DNA from: an uncultured Oscillospiraceae bacterium
GTDB taxonomy: Bacteria > Bacillota > Clostridia > Oscillospirales > Oscillospiraceae
Direction of reading: 5' to 3'
NCBI GenBank assembly: GCA_910579965.1
Contig: CAJTWF010000007.1
Span: 1 to 64,000 of the forward strand
Length of the DNA stretch: 64,000 nt
Shown: positions 15,548 to 22,487 of the stretch, in pieces
Layout: every line of letters begins with the position of its first letter
Numbering within the stretch: the stretch's first letter is position 1
The notes under the pieces: model-generated
Told to the model about the DNA's origin: nothing
The model's database searches: none
Seen by the model: only the letters and a program-made list of their open reading frames with translations
Program-made: the position numbers and the translations under genes

Positions 15548-15915
15548 GGGGGTGTACCGGTTTCGACGGGGATGAGGAAGCGGGACCAGCGGGCGGTGGC
15601 GCCTGGCCACCTTAAAACGGGCATTCTTTATAAATTAAAGAACAACAATAATTACGCAATCGCTGCCTGATTAACGGCAGCCGTCCGCCCTGAGAGGACT
15701 GCGGCTCAGGATCGGGCGTCGTTTAGCAGTGAACGTGCGCACGGAAAGAGTTGACCGTGCCATGCACCATGACTCTTACCTGACCGGCAGGCGTGACGGC
15801 CTGCCTGCCGTGAGGGGAACTGGGCGGCAGCGCCGCCCACAATGACCGCCTGCGCCCGGAGAACGTTCCGTGAAATTGTTTTCGGACAGGGGTTCGACTC
15901 CCCTCACCTCCACCA
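15548..15915 (+). ncRNA. ssrA: tmRNA
   Basis: The 368-nt gene starts GGGGGTG and has the conserved 5' segment CCGGTTTCGACGGGG. It ends with the tRNA-like T arm GGGG-TTCGACT-CCCC and CACCTCC plus ACCA, which pairs with the 5' end. The tag reading frame ends at TGA 15668-15670 and encodes a peptide ending NNNNYAIAA, the expected hydrophobic AA-terminated degradation tag. The exact resume codon is not certain; candidates lie around 15629-15641. Pseudoknot-rich sequence fills the remainder. It follows smpB and the cyclophilin. Confidence 0.95.
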
Positions 15916-15919
15916 ACAG

Positions 15920-15953
15920 TAACAGACTACAAGGTGCGCTTTGTAGTCTGTTA
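15920..15953 (+). terminator. Terminator of ssrA
   Basis: A perfect 13-bp stem (TAACAGACTACAA / TTGTAGTCTGTTA) with an 8-nt loop, followed by the T-rich TTATATT. Confidence 0.85.
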
Positions 15954-16039
15954 TTATATTATCATCTAAAATTTGCCGGCCCGTGTGGTAAACGAGCCAA
16001 TAGAATCATTCGGAACCCACCGGAAGGAGGGAATGGCTT

Positions 16040-16960
16040 ATCACGATCACACAAGTTCTATATGTCCTCGAAGTCGCTGGCTGCCTCAGCATCTCCCAGG
16101 CCGCCCAACGGCTGTACGTCTCCCAGTCCGCACTGTCCCAGCAGATCCTCAAGCTGGAGGACGAGCTGGGATATCCACTGTTTGTCCGTACCGCGCGGGG
16201 AATGCGGATGACAGACGCCGGCGTCCGCTTCTGCCGGGAGGCCCGGCCCGCTGCGGACGCATGGCAGCAGCTTTGCCACAGCGTACTGCCCGCCGGGAAG
16301 CGGAACCGCCGGAAGCTGCGCATTGTGGTGGGCCCCAGAGTCTACTCCAACAGGCTGTTTCAGGATATCGTATCCTTCTTTGACGGCCACGGGGAGATTG
16401 ACGTGGCCTTTGTCACCGAGGCGGGATGCGACTATGTGTCAGGGCTTCGAAACCGAAACATTGATCTGGCCCTGGACTGTGTGCTGTCGGAGGACCAGAA
16501 GACGGACGACCTCTACTCCTGCGCCCTGATCTGGGAGAGGCAGTGCGTGCTCATGGCTCCGGACGACCTCCGCGCGGAGCTGCCCGCCCTGTCCTTTTAT
16601 GATTTGCAGGGCAGCGCCATGATCTCCGGACTGGAGGGCTCTGCGGAGGAAAAAATGCTCCGAAATACCTGCCGGAAATTCCATATCACCTTCAGCCGGG
16701 TCTACCGGTCTGACGGAATCACCACCAACATGGACCTGGTGCGCAGCGGGACGGCCGTTGGCCTGGGGCCCCAGTCCTTTGCGTCCTACTATCAGGTGTC
16801 CGCCGTGCCCCTGTCCCCGGAGACGATGACCTCTCTGGATTTTATCTGCCTCAAGAGCAGCGTCCGACGGAAGGATATCCAGCAATTCCGGGACCATCTC
16901 CTCGCCGTCTGCATGGAACGTCGGAAGGGAAGCGCTGGAACGGCGCAGCCGCCTGATTAA
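16040..16960 (+). CDS. LysR family regulator lacking a canonical start codon
   Basis: The frame encodes a complete LysR protein of about 306 residues: an HTH (VAGCLSISQAAQRLYVSQSALSQQILKLEDELGYPLFVR), then a periplasmic-binding-protein-like effector domain (LRIVVGPRVYSNRLFQD ... IDLALDCVLS ... GTAVGLGPQSFASYY). Between the in-frame stop at 16001 and the HTH there is no ATG, GTG or TTG. A perfect AAGGAGG at 16024-16030 lies 9 bp before an ATC at 16040, at the position where LysR proteins normally start (ITITQVLYVLEVA). Either ATC is used, or ATG has mutated to ATC, or initiation is at the out-of-frame ATG 16033 followed by a shift. No target gene is adjacent, since the next gene is a convergent LysR. 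Confidence 0.75.
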   Translation: MTITQVLYVLEVAGCLSISQAAQRLYVSQSALSQQILKLEDELGYPLFVRTARGMRMTDAGVRFCREARPAADAWQQLCHSVLPAGKRNRRKLRIVVGPRVYSNRLFQDIVSFFDGHGEIDVAFVTEAGCDYVSGLRNRNIDLALDCVLSEDQKTDDLYSCALIWERQCVLMAPDDLRAELPALSFYDLQGSAMISGLEGSAEEKMLRNTCRKFHITFSRVYRSDGITTNMDLVRSGTAVGLGPQSFASYYQVSAVPLSPETMTSLDFICLKSSVRRKDIQQFRDHLLAVCMERRKGSAGTAQPPD

Positions 16961-16984
16961 TAAAATTCTCTTTTCAGGGAGAAA

Positions 16985-17878
16985 TCACTCCCCGCGGCCT
17001 CCATGCAGCGCGCCCACAATCCGCTGGGAGAACTCGATAAACTGCCGAATGATAGGGGAGGCCTCCTCCAGGGAGGGGACGGCGATGCCGATATGGCGGC
17101 TGGCCGGCGGGTCCAGGGGCAGAGCCCGAACATTGTCATGCCGTCCCTGCAAAACCAGCTGGGAGAGGACGCTCACCCCCAGACCGTGCTCCACCATGGA
17201 CAGAATGGCCGCGTCCTCCACAGCGGTGTTGCTGCGGATGTCCGGCCGGACCCCCTGCGCCTCAAACACCTCCAGAATGTCCAGGTCAAAGCCCAGGGAG
17301 GGCATCAGAAACTCCTTGCCCCCAAAGGCCGGCACCGGGAACCGGTCCACCTGCCCCAGGGGGTAGTCCGGAGGCAGGATGGCCAGCAGGGGATCGTCCC
17401 ACAGGGGCACCCAGTCGTAGCGCCCCTGGTCCTGGCGGCTGGCAAAGCTGAGATCCACCTTCCCCTCCTGGAGCCAGCGGAAAATCTCCGCTACGCTGCC
17501 CATACGGATGTCCACAGACACGTCCGGACACGCCCAGCGGAACTGCTGGATAATGGTGGGCAGCCAGTGCATACAGATGCTGGAGTAGGCCGCCACCCGG
17601 ATGTTCTCCCGCTTCCAGCTGTTCTGGGCCGCAATCTGGCCCTCCAGCCGCCGGTTGGCCTCCATCAGCTCCTGGACCGCCGGCAAAAGCCGCTCCCCGG
17701 CGGCCGTGGGCCGCACGCCGTACCGGTCCCGAAGAAGCAGGGGGAAGCCCACCTCCTTCTCCAGGGCGTTCATCATGTGTGTCAGCCCCGACTGGGTCAG
17801 CCCCAGCCGCTCTGCCGCACGGGTGAAGCTACCCAGCTCCACCGCCGTCAGCATGGCCTCCCATTTTTTTGTCTCCAC
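16985..17878 (-). CDS. LysR family transcriptional regulator
   Basis: This 297-residue protein has an N-terminal HTH (FTRAAERLGLTQSGLTHMMNALEKEVGFPLLLRDRYGVRPT) and a C-terminal effector-binding domain (IRVAAYSSICMHWLPTIIQQF ... VDLSFASRQDQGRYDWVPLWDDPLLAILP ... MVEHGLGVSVLSQLV). GTG 17878 is chosen because AAAGGAGG lies 9 bp upstream; an in-frame TTG at 17902 precedes that site. It is convergent with the LysR gene ending at 16960 and divergent from the membrane-protein/XRE pair at 18039. The shared 160-bp intergenic region carries two palindromes that may be targets of either regulator. Confidence 0.9.
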   Translation of the reverse strand: METKKWEAMLTAVELGSFTRAAERLGLTQSGLTHMMNALEKEVGFPLLLRDRYGVRPTAAGERLLPAVQELMEANRRLEGQIAAQNSWKRENIRVAAYSSICMHWLPTIIQQFRWACPDVSVDIRMGSVAEIFRWLQEGKVDLSFASRQDQGRYDWVPLWDDPLLAILPPDYPLGQVDRFPVPAFGGKEFLMPSLGFDLDILEVFEAQGVRPDIRSNTAVEDAAILSMVEHGLGVSVLSQLVLQGRHDNVRALPLDPPASRHIGIAVPSLEEASPIIRQFIEFSQRIVGALHGGRGE

Positions 17879-17938
17879 GACACACAGCCTCCTTTCCCCC
17901 AAAGGTCATACCAGCAGATTTGCGTGAAGAAGAATTGA

Positions 17939-18002
17939 TGTCAAAAGTTCTTGACATTCCACTCCGGTTATGGTATCATACGCATGTCAAAAGCTTTTGA
18001 CA
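17939..18002 (+). promoter_or_regulatory. Promoter with two 18-bp palindromic operators
   Basis: TTGACA 17951-17956 and TATCAT 17974-17979 have a 17-bp spacer. Operator 1 (TGTCAAAAGTTCTTGACA, 17939-17956, imperfect) covers the -35. Operator 2 (TGTCAAAAGCTTTTGACA, 17985-18002, perfect palindrome) covers the expected transcription start. Centres are 46 bp apart. A further TTTTTGACA half-site lies at 18003-18011. Confidence 0.75.
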
Positions 18003-18038
18003 TTTTTGACATTCCGACACACGGAAAGGAGCAAACAT

Positions 18039-18329
18039 ATGCCTGTACCCGCAATACTGTTTTTAGGATGTATCCTGCTGATTTTCGCCGCTCTGGACAT
18101 AATCATGGTGGTATCCCTGCTGAAGCCGGGGGATGAGCGCAGTCAGATTGTGGTCTGGAAGGCCAGCGCATATGCGCTGCTGGCGACTACCGGCGCGCAG
18201 ATACTCACGGTCATTGAGCGGTTCGTAAGAGCCCAGCCTCTGATCTCCAATCCGCTGATCCAGCTGGAGGTGACGGCCATCGTGTATTTCGCCGCCCTCA
18301 TGTACTACAAAAAGAAGCACGGAGGCTGA
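18039..18329 (+). CDS. Small membrane protein paired with an XRE regulator
   Basis: This 96-residue protein has three predicted membrane segments: AILFLGCILLIFAALDIIMVVSLL at the N-terminus, ASAYALLATTGAQILTVIERFV in the middle and LEVTAIVYFAALMYY at the end, closing with KKKHGG. I do not recognise a named family. ATG 18039 follows AAAGGAG. It ends 1 bp before the XRE gene start and is transcribed from the palindrome-flanked promoter just upstream. The arrangement, a small membrane protein followed by a ~60-residue XRE protein, is common in Firmicutes, and the function of these pairs is mostly unknown. Confidence 0.7.
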   Translation: MPVPAILFLGCILLIFAALDIIMVVSLLKPGDERSQIVVWKASAYALLATTGAQILTVIERFVRAQPLISNPLIQLEVTAIVYFAALMYYKKKHGG

Positions 18330-18330
18330 T

Positions 18331-18519
18331 ATGGAAAACATCATCCGGCAGCGGCGGAAGGAGCTGGGCCTGTCCCAGGAGGAGCTGGCCAAGCGGTGCG
18401 GCGTCTCCCGGCAGACGGTGAACGCCATTGAGAACAACAAGTACGATCCCACTCTGGCCCTGGCATTTCGCCTTGCCGGGGAATTGCAGGTCACGGTGGA
18501 CCAGCTCTTCTCTCCCTGA
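18331..18519 (+). CDS. Short XRE-family helix-turn-helix regulator
   Basis: This 62-residue protein is a single HTH domain: IRQRRKELGLSQEELAKRCGVSRQTVNAIENNKYDPTLALAFRLAGELQVTVDQLF. It belongs to the minimal Cro/CI-like group that lacks any sensor domain. GGAGG lies just before ATG 18331, inside the end of the membrane-protein gene, so the two are translationally linked. It is the best candidate to bind the TGTCAAAAGCTTTTGACA operators of its own promoter, which is inference. A related 66-residue XRE protein (same SRQTVNA recognition helix) lies at 19459-19659 in a second membrane-protein module. Confidence 0.88.
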   Translation: MENIIRQRRKELGLSQEELAKRCGVSRQTVNAIENNKYDPTLALAFRLAGELQVTVDQLFSP

Positions 18520-18544
18520 GAGGGGGCGCGGCGGTCCCGGGGCG

Positions 18545-19462
18545 CTAGGAATCCAGCCGGAATGTGATCTGCCAATCCCCTTGGAGCAGCTGTCCGCCGG
18601 TGGCAAACCTGCCGGACAGAACACAGTCCGTCAGCGCCTCCGGGGTCACGTCATAGACGGCGTCCCGATAGACGGTCCCCTCCTCCGCCTGGGTGTACAG
18701 GAAGGCGCAGGCCCTGTAGGCCGTCCCGTCCGGCGCGGTCAGGGTCAGCGCTTCCTGGTCATAGGGACTGTGCCCGTCAAAGCGGAGCTGCAAACGCAGC
18801 CGATTCTCCAGAAATCCGGCGGCAGTGAGGGTCACGCCGGGGGCCGCCGGCAGATCAAGGGAGCCCGGCTGGAGCAGCAGCGCCGTGCCGTCCTCAAACG
18901 CGGCGGGCTTGTACCCGTCCGTCCAGCCCAGCTGGTTCACCTTTCGCCGCATCGCTGCGTGGTCACGGGGCAGATTCCCCCAATCCACGGTCAGAACGGT
19001 TTCGGTCACGGTCTGTCCCAGCATCAGCTGGGTGACAGAGAGGGTAAACTTCTCCCCCTCCAGATCCCGGCTGTCCTCAGGGCGGATGACGACAATCAGG
19101 TCGCTGGAGCCGGTTCCGGCGTCAAAGCCCAGGGGCTCGCATGTCAGGGAAACAGCGCGGCGGATGCCGCTGCGGTAGACGTCAAACAGGTCCGCCCCCT
19201 CCCGGAGCCGGTCCCCCAGCTCGTCCCGCAAGGCGATGCGGACGTGAAAGGCGCCGTCCTTCTCTGTGACAGACTGGACGGACATGACAATCCCCTGGTC
19301 CGTATCGCTGAGGCGGATAGGCGTCAGGTCCTGGACGAGGGCGGCGGAGACACTGCGGAAAAAATCACCGCCCAGCGCCGCCGCGCCCCAGATCAGAAGC
19401 GCCGCCAGCGCGGCTGCCAGCAGGACGGTCCGCCGTCCAGGCCGTCTTATGTGCTCCCTCAT
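18545..19462 (-). CDS. Membrane-anchored protein of unknown function, third gene of XRE module 2
   Basis: This 305-residue protein has a basic N-terminus (MREHIRRPGRRT), one membrane segment (VLLAAALAALLIWGAAALGG) and a ~270-residue extracytoplasmic part. Its motifs (TPIRLSDTDQGIVMSVQSVTEKDGAFHVRIAL, LTAPDGTAYRACAFLY, GDWQITFRL) resemble the outer domains of DUF4179-type proteins found near anti-sigma factors, a weak similarity seen by eye. ATG 19462 overlaps the stop of the XRE gene (ATGA). It is therefore the last gene of a three-gene operon: membrane protein, XRE regulator, anchored outer protein. Confidence 0.65.
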   Translation of the reverse strand: MREHIRRPGRRTVLLAAALAALLIWGAAALGGDFFRSVSAALVQDLTPIRLSDTDQGIVMSVQSVTEKDGAFHVRIALRDELGDRLREGADLFDVYRSGIRRAVSLTCEPLGFDAGTGSSDLIVVIRPEDSRDLEGEKFTLSVTQLMLGQTVTETVLTVDWGNLPRDHAAMRRKVNQLGWTDGYKPAAFEDGTALLLQPGSLDLPAAPGVTLTAAGFLENRLRLQLRFDGHSPYDQEALTLTAPDGTAYRACAFLYTQAEEGTVYRDAVYDVTPEALTDCVLSGRFATGGQLLQGDWQITFRLDS

Positions 19463-19659
19463 GCCTCGTCCTCCCAGAACAGTTCGTCCAGCGTCCGGTC
19501 CAGGGCCCGGCAGATGGCCACGCACAGCCGGATGGTGGGGTTGTAGTCCCCCTGCTCCATGGCGTTGACGGTCTGGCGGGAAACCCCCACCAGATCCGCC
19601 AGGGCCTGCTGGCTCAGGCCCTTAGCCGCCCGGGCGGAGCGCAGGCGAAGATTTTTCAC
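19459..19659 (-). CDS. Short XRE-family regulator of module 2
   Basis: This 66-residue single HTH protein reads LRLRSARAAKGLSQQALADLVGVSRQTVNAMEQGDYNPTIRLCVAICRALDRTLDELFWEDEA. It shares the SRQTVNA recognition helix with the XRE protein at 18331. GTG 19659 is chosen because GGAGGATG lies upstream and the start overlaps the stop of the preceding membrane-protein gene; its own stop overlaps the next ATG. Such tight overlap on both sides suggests that the three products are made in fixed proportion. It probably represses the promoter at 20225-20253. Confidence 0.88.
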   Translation of the reverse strand: MKNLRLRSARAAKGLSQQALADLVGVSRQTVNAMEQGDYNPTIRLCVAICRALDRTLDELFWEDEA

Positions 19660-20201
19660 AGCGCGGCATCCTCCGTTTGTCCCTTCTCCCGGCGCTGCTG
19701 CCAGAGTACGCCGCCCAGCACCGCCCCGAAGCCGCTGCCGGCAAACAGAAGCGGCAGCCACGTGGCGGTGACAGCCCCGGCGCGGAAGGTGTTGGTTAAA
19801 AAGAACAGGTACATGGCAATCAGGGAGGCAAAGCCGTTGGCGTGGGGCTTGGCCCGCCAGCCGATGTACGCGTCGTGGAGAAGGCAGTCCAGGGTCCAGA
19901 CCCCGTGGAACAGCGCCAGGGCGCAGAGGAACAGATCGATGACGCTGTCCGTCCAGGCCGCCAGCCCTGTCATGTCCAGGACCGTCCAGACTGCAAGAAG
20001 TCCCAGCAGCGCGTACAGCGCGTGGGCGCTGGCCCGCAGCCGGGCCAGCTTCTGCCGCTCATCAAAGCGGGGCAGTCCGTTCCGCTCCTTTTTCTGCGCC
20101 TGCTGCTCCAGGTAGATCCCCATAGCCAGGGGCCAGACAATGGCCGATATGGCAAAAACCAGCAGCACCAGTAGGATAGCCGTCTTTGTTCCCTCAGACA
20201 T
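19656..20201 (-). CDS. Four-helix membrane protein heading XRE module 2
   Basis: This 181-residue protein has about four membrane segments: AILLVLLVFAISAIVWPLAMGIYL, ALYALLGLLAVWTVLDMTGL, VIDLFLCALALFHGVWTLDCLL and the pair ASLIAMYLFFLTNTF / ATWLPLLFAGSGFGAVLGGVL. A cytoplasmic loop between the first two is charged (EQQAQKKERNGLPRFDERQKLARL). The family is not recognised. ATG 20201 follows GGGAG. It is the first gene after the promoter at 20225-20253, and its stop overlaps the start of the XRE gene. Confidence 0.75.
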   Translation of the reverse strand: MSEGTKTAILLVLLVFAISAIVWPLAMGIYLEQQAQKKERNGLPRFDERQKLARLRASAHALYALLGLLAVWTVLDMTGLAAWTDSVIDLFLCALALFHGVWTLDCLLHDAYIGWRAKPHANGFASLIAMYLFFLTNTFRAGAVTATWLPLLFAGSGFGAVLGGVLWQQRREKGQTEDAAL

Positions 20202-20224
20202 GCTGATCACTCCCTTCTGGTGGC

Positions 20225-20269
20225 ATTATATGATATACCTGCCATTTTGTCAAGTATATTTGATATTCC
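20225..20269 (-). promoter_or_regulatory. Promoter of XRE module 2 with repeat operators
   Basis: On the minus strand TTGACA (20253-20248) and a perfect TATAAT (20230-20225) have a 17-bp spacer. Direct repeats TGATATACC (20231-20239) and TGATATTCC (20261-20269) on the plus strand overlap the -10 and lie just upstream of the -35. Both sit in near-palindromes (TATATGATATA; ATATTTGATAT). These are candidate XRE sites. The rest of 20270-20510 holds no recognisable gene. Confidence 0.65.
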
Positions 20270-20510
20270 AAAAATGTCCAGCCACAGGGGAAAAGAGAGC
20301 CCCGGATGAGAAGAACGGATCGTCCGAAGGATAAAAATAAGAACCTGTACATAAGGGCTACCCCGCACAAGGGCAGCAACAAAGCCACCGCTGAGAGCAT
20401 TGAAAAAGTGATATTTAATCAATCCTGGGGACACGCTCTTTTGGGCGCTGAACTCTCCTCTCCATCCTTCTCTTTTTATGAGGCGGGCATGGAAATTGAC
20501 TTTTTTCACC

Positions 20511-20540
20511 TTGACGTGTTCCCCGCAAGGAGGCTATACT
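20511..20540 (+). promoter_or_regulatory. Promoter of the ZIP transporter gene
   Basis: TTGACG at 20511-20516 and TATACT at 20535-20540, with an 18-bp spacer, 39 bp before the start codon. Confidence 0.6.
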
Positions 20541-20579
20541 ATATAAAACAAACGATTTACGACGACAGGAGCGAACCCA

Positions 20580-21449
20580 ATGAATGATTATCTGACAATG
20601 CTGGTCATCACCGCCGTCACCGGCGTGGGCGGACTGGCCCTGGGCGGGGCCCTGGCCACAGCCCTCCACAGCCCCTCTGACAGGAGCATCAGTCTGCTGC
20701 TGCGGTTCACCGCCGGGGTGATCCTCAGCCTGGTGTGCTTTGACCTGATCGCTGACGCGCTGGGACAGGCCGGCATTGTGCCGGTGATCTGCTGGATCAT
20801 GATCGGCTGCCTGTGCACCTATCTTCTCAACTGCTGGATTGACCGGCAGGCCCACCACAGCCACTCCCACGGCGGCCGGCAGGAGCAGGCCCTCCTGGAG
20901 GACCACGGGGGCCATGACCACCACAGCCACCATGACCGGGAGCCCCTGGTCCGGGACAACGGGGAGATGTGCGCCTGCGGCCACCACACACTCCACACGG
21001 CGGGGCTGGTGCTGGCGGCGGCGGTGGCGCTGCACAACATGCCGGTAGGCATGGCTATCGGCGCGGCCTTCGCGGGCCCCGCCCAGGAGGCGGGCCACGC
21101 GGGCGTGCTGGCGGCCATCATCATCGGCCTGCACAACGTCCCGGAGGGCATGTCCATCGCCGCGCCCCTGCTCACCGGGGGCTCCCGGCCCGCCGGGGCG
21201 GTGGGTGTGACGGCCCTCAGCGGCCTGCCCACCATCCTGGGCGCGCTGCTGGGCTACACCGCGGGCGTTATGAACCCGGTGATGCTCAGCGTGTCCCTGG
21301 GCTTCGCGGCGGGGGCCATGCTGTACGTGGTGTTCGGGGAGCTGCTGCCCGAGTCCGAGCACCTGTGGCAGAACCGGCTCAGCGGCGTGTCCACCCTGCT
21401 GGGGATGCTGCTGGGCATGGCGCTGATCTTCCTCCACGGGGGCCACTGA
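20580..21449 (+). CDS. ZIP family divalent metal transporter
   Basis: This 289-residue protein has about eight membrane segments. ZIP signature helices are ALHNMPVGMAIGAAF (helix IV) and GLHNVPEGMSIAAPL (helix V), supplying the His/Asn/Glu metal site. The large cytoplasmic loop around residues 92-140 is His-rich (HHSHSHGG, HGGHDHHSHHD) and ends with CACGHH, as expected for zinc sensing or capture. It probably imports zinc or related metals. The start at 20580 has AGGAG 9 bp upstream. The gene is followed within 25 bp by an IS630-type remnant. Confidence 0.92.
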   Translation: MNDYLTMLVITAVTGVGGLALGGALATALHSPSDRSISLLLRFTAGVILSLVCFDLIADALGQAGIVPVICWIMIGCLCTYLLNCWIDRQAHHSHSHGGRQEQALLEDHGGHDHHSHHDREPLVRDNGEMCACGHHTLHTAGLVLAAAVALHNMPVGMAIGAAFAGPAQEAGHAGVLAAIIIGLHNVPEGMSIAAPLLTGGSRPAGAVGVTALSGLPTILGALLGYTAGVMNPVMLSVSLGFAAGAMLYVVFGELLPESEHLWQNRLSGVSTLLGMLLGMALIFLHGGH

Positions 21450-21471
21450 GCCCGGATCGCACTAGCATTTC

Positions 21472-22256
21472 ACCAAGTTAGGAATCAGAAGATAACAGGA
21501 TAAAGCTTTTGGGGCGTGCACCTGGCGTCAGCGATAAAAAATCTCCAATGGACAGTAGAGCAAACAGCATTCCTTTGTAAAGTCCACGCATTGACCTGAC
21601 GAGCTATAAGCTCAAAAGAGGACAGGGTTTGGGACAGGCCCTGCCTGGAAAGAATGCCGATTTCAATCTCTGCCATATTCAACCAGGAAGCATGGATGGG
21701 AGTGTAGTGGATCTCCAACCGCTGTATGATCTGTCTGGCCTGAGCAGGCTCGAAAGCCTTGTGCAAAGATGCAATTGAGTGAATATTCGAATTGTCCATG
21801 ACCAGCACGATTTTTTCACAGCGGCTGTCATGGATATCCACCAGTTTACGCAGAAAATGGGCAAAATCTACCGCGGTCCTGGTGTGTGTAAGCTTCACGC
21901 CCCCTTTGCAGGCCAGCGGTTCAAAGGCAGCAAACAGGTCGGCCACACCACAGCGGCGGTATTCATAATCCTCTCGCCCCGGACTTCCGGGTTTCAGCGG
22001 AATCCTCCGCTTCTCAATAAGCTGCCGGTTCGTCTCATCCAGGCAGACCACCGGGCGCAGAGGATCATAAGGACGCTGATATACATCCAGAACGTCCTCC
22101 ATCCGCGCTGCAAACTCCGCCCCTGGTTTTGGGATGCACCACTCCTTTTTTTGCCAAGGCTTAAGTTCGTGTTTTTCAGTGTTTCCATGACCGCTGTGTC
22201 TGATGATAGTTTACCACATCGTTCCTCTTTGCGCTACTTCCATTTACTAACTTGGT
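21472..22256. mobile_element. Internally deleted IS630-family element
   Basis: Inverted ends ACCAAGTTAG (21472-21481) and CTAACTTGGT (22247-22256) delimit 785 bp. Extending outward, TTTCACC and GGTAAAA keep the symmetry with one mismatch. Intact IS630 elements are normally about 1.1 kb, so some 300 bp, including the transposase DNA-binding region, are missing. It lies just after the ZIP gene. Confidence 0.7.
21485..22215 (-). pseudogene. IS630-type transposase, truncated and frameshifted
   Basis: The catalytic part is readable: RMEDVLDVYQRPYDPLRPVVCLDET (first Asp), VLVMDNSNIHSIASL (second Asp), IHYTPIHASWLNMAEIEIGILSRQ (terminal Glu) and VHWRFFIADARCTPQKLYP. In the same frame upstream is KHELKPWQKKEWCIPKPGAEF. 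An A-run near 22180 then shifts the frame to LSSDTAVMETL, before which homology stops. The N-terminal DNA-binding domain is absent, so the element cannot transpose by itself. Confidence 0.75.
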
Positions 22257-22370
22257 AAAACACCAGATCGTTTTTCGGAAATAATAGCAACACTTGCCCA
22301 GTACAGCAAGGCCTCGGTATTCTGACACCTGCGGAGAAGCATACGCTTTATCTCGCCGCCTGATAAAACC

Positions 22371-22411
22371 GAAGATTCTGGCGGCCTGCACTGCGGACTG
22401 CCAGAATCTTC
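22371..22411. terminator. Hairpin downstream of the XRE membrane protein
   Basis: A perfect 12-bp stem (GAAGATTCTGGC / GCCAGAATCTTC) with a 17-nt loop. On the minus strand it is followed by GGTTTTATC, fitting termination of the gene at 22488-23273. The surrounding 22257-22487 has no other feature that I recognise. Confidence 0.5.
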
Positions 22412-22487
22412 TGTTACCATTCTTTATATTTCTCCCTCCGCTTGACGGGATGCGGTTCAGTTCCCTCCGCGTCCTCTTTACCGCGCT

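Noticed and set aside
16033..16383. Frame starting at ATG 16033 as the real gene
   Set aside because: Its product is Pro/Arg/Gly-rich without a domain, while the overlapping frame encodes a full LysR protein; the ATG is only 2 bp from the ribosome-binding site.
20306..20587. 93-codon frame upstream of the ZIP gene
   Set aside because: No ribosome-binding site, no recognisable protein, and it runs through the ZIP promoter.
22176..22391. 71-codon minus-strand frame at the IS630 right end
   Set aside because: It crosses the element boundary and joins unrelated sequence to transposase DNA in the wrong frame.
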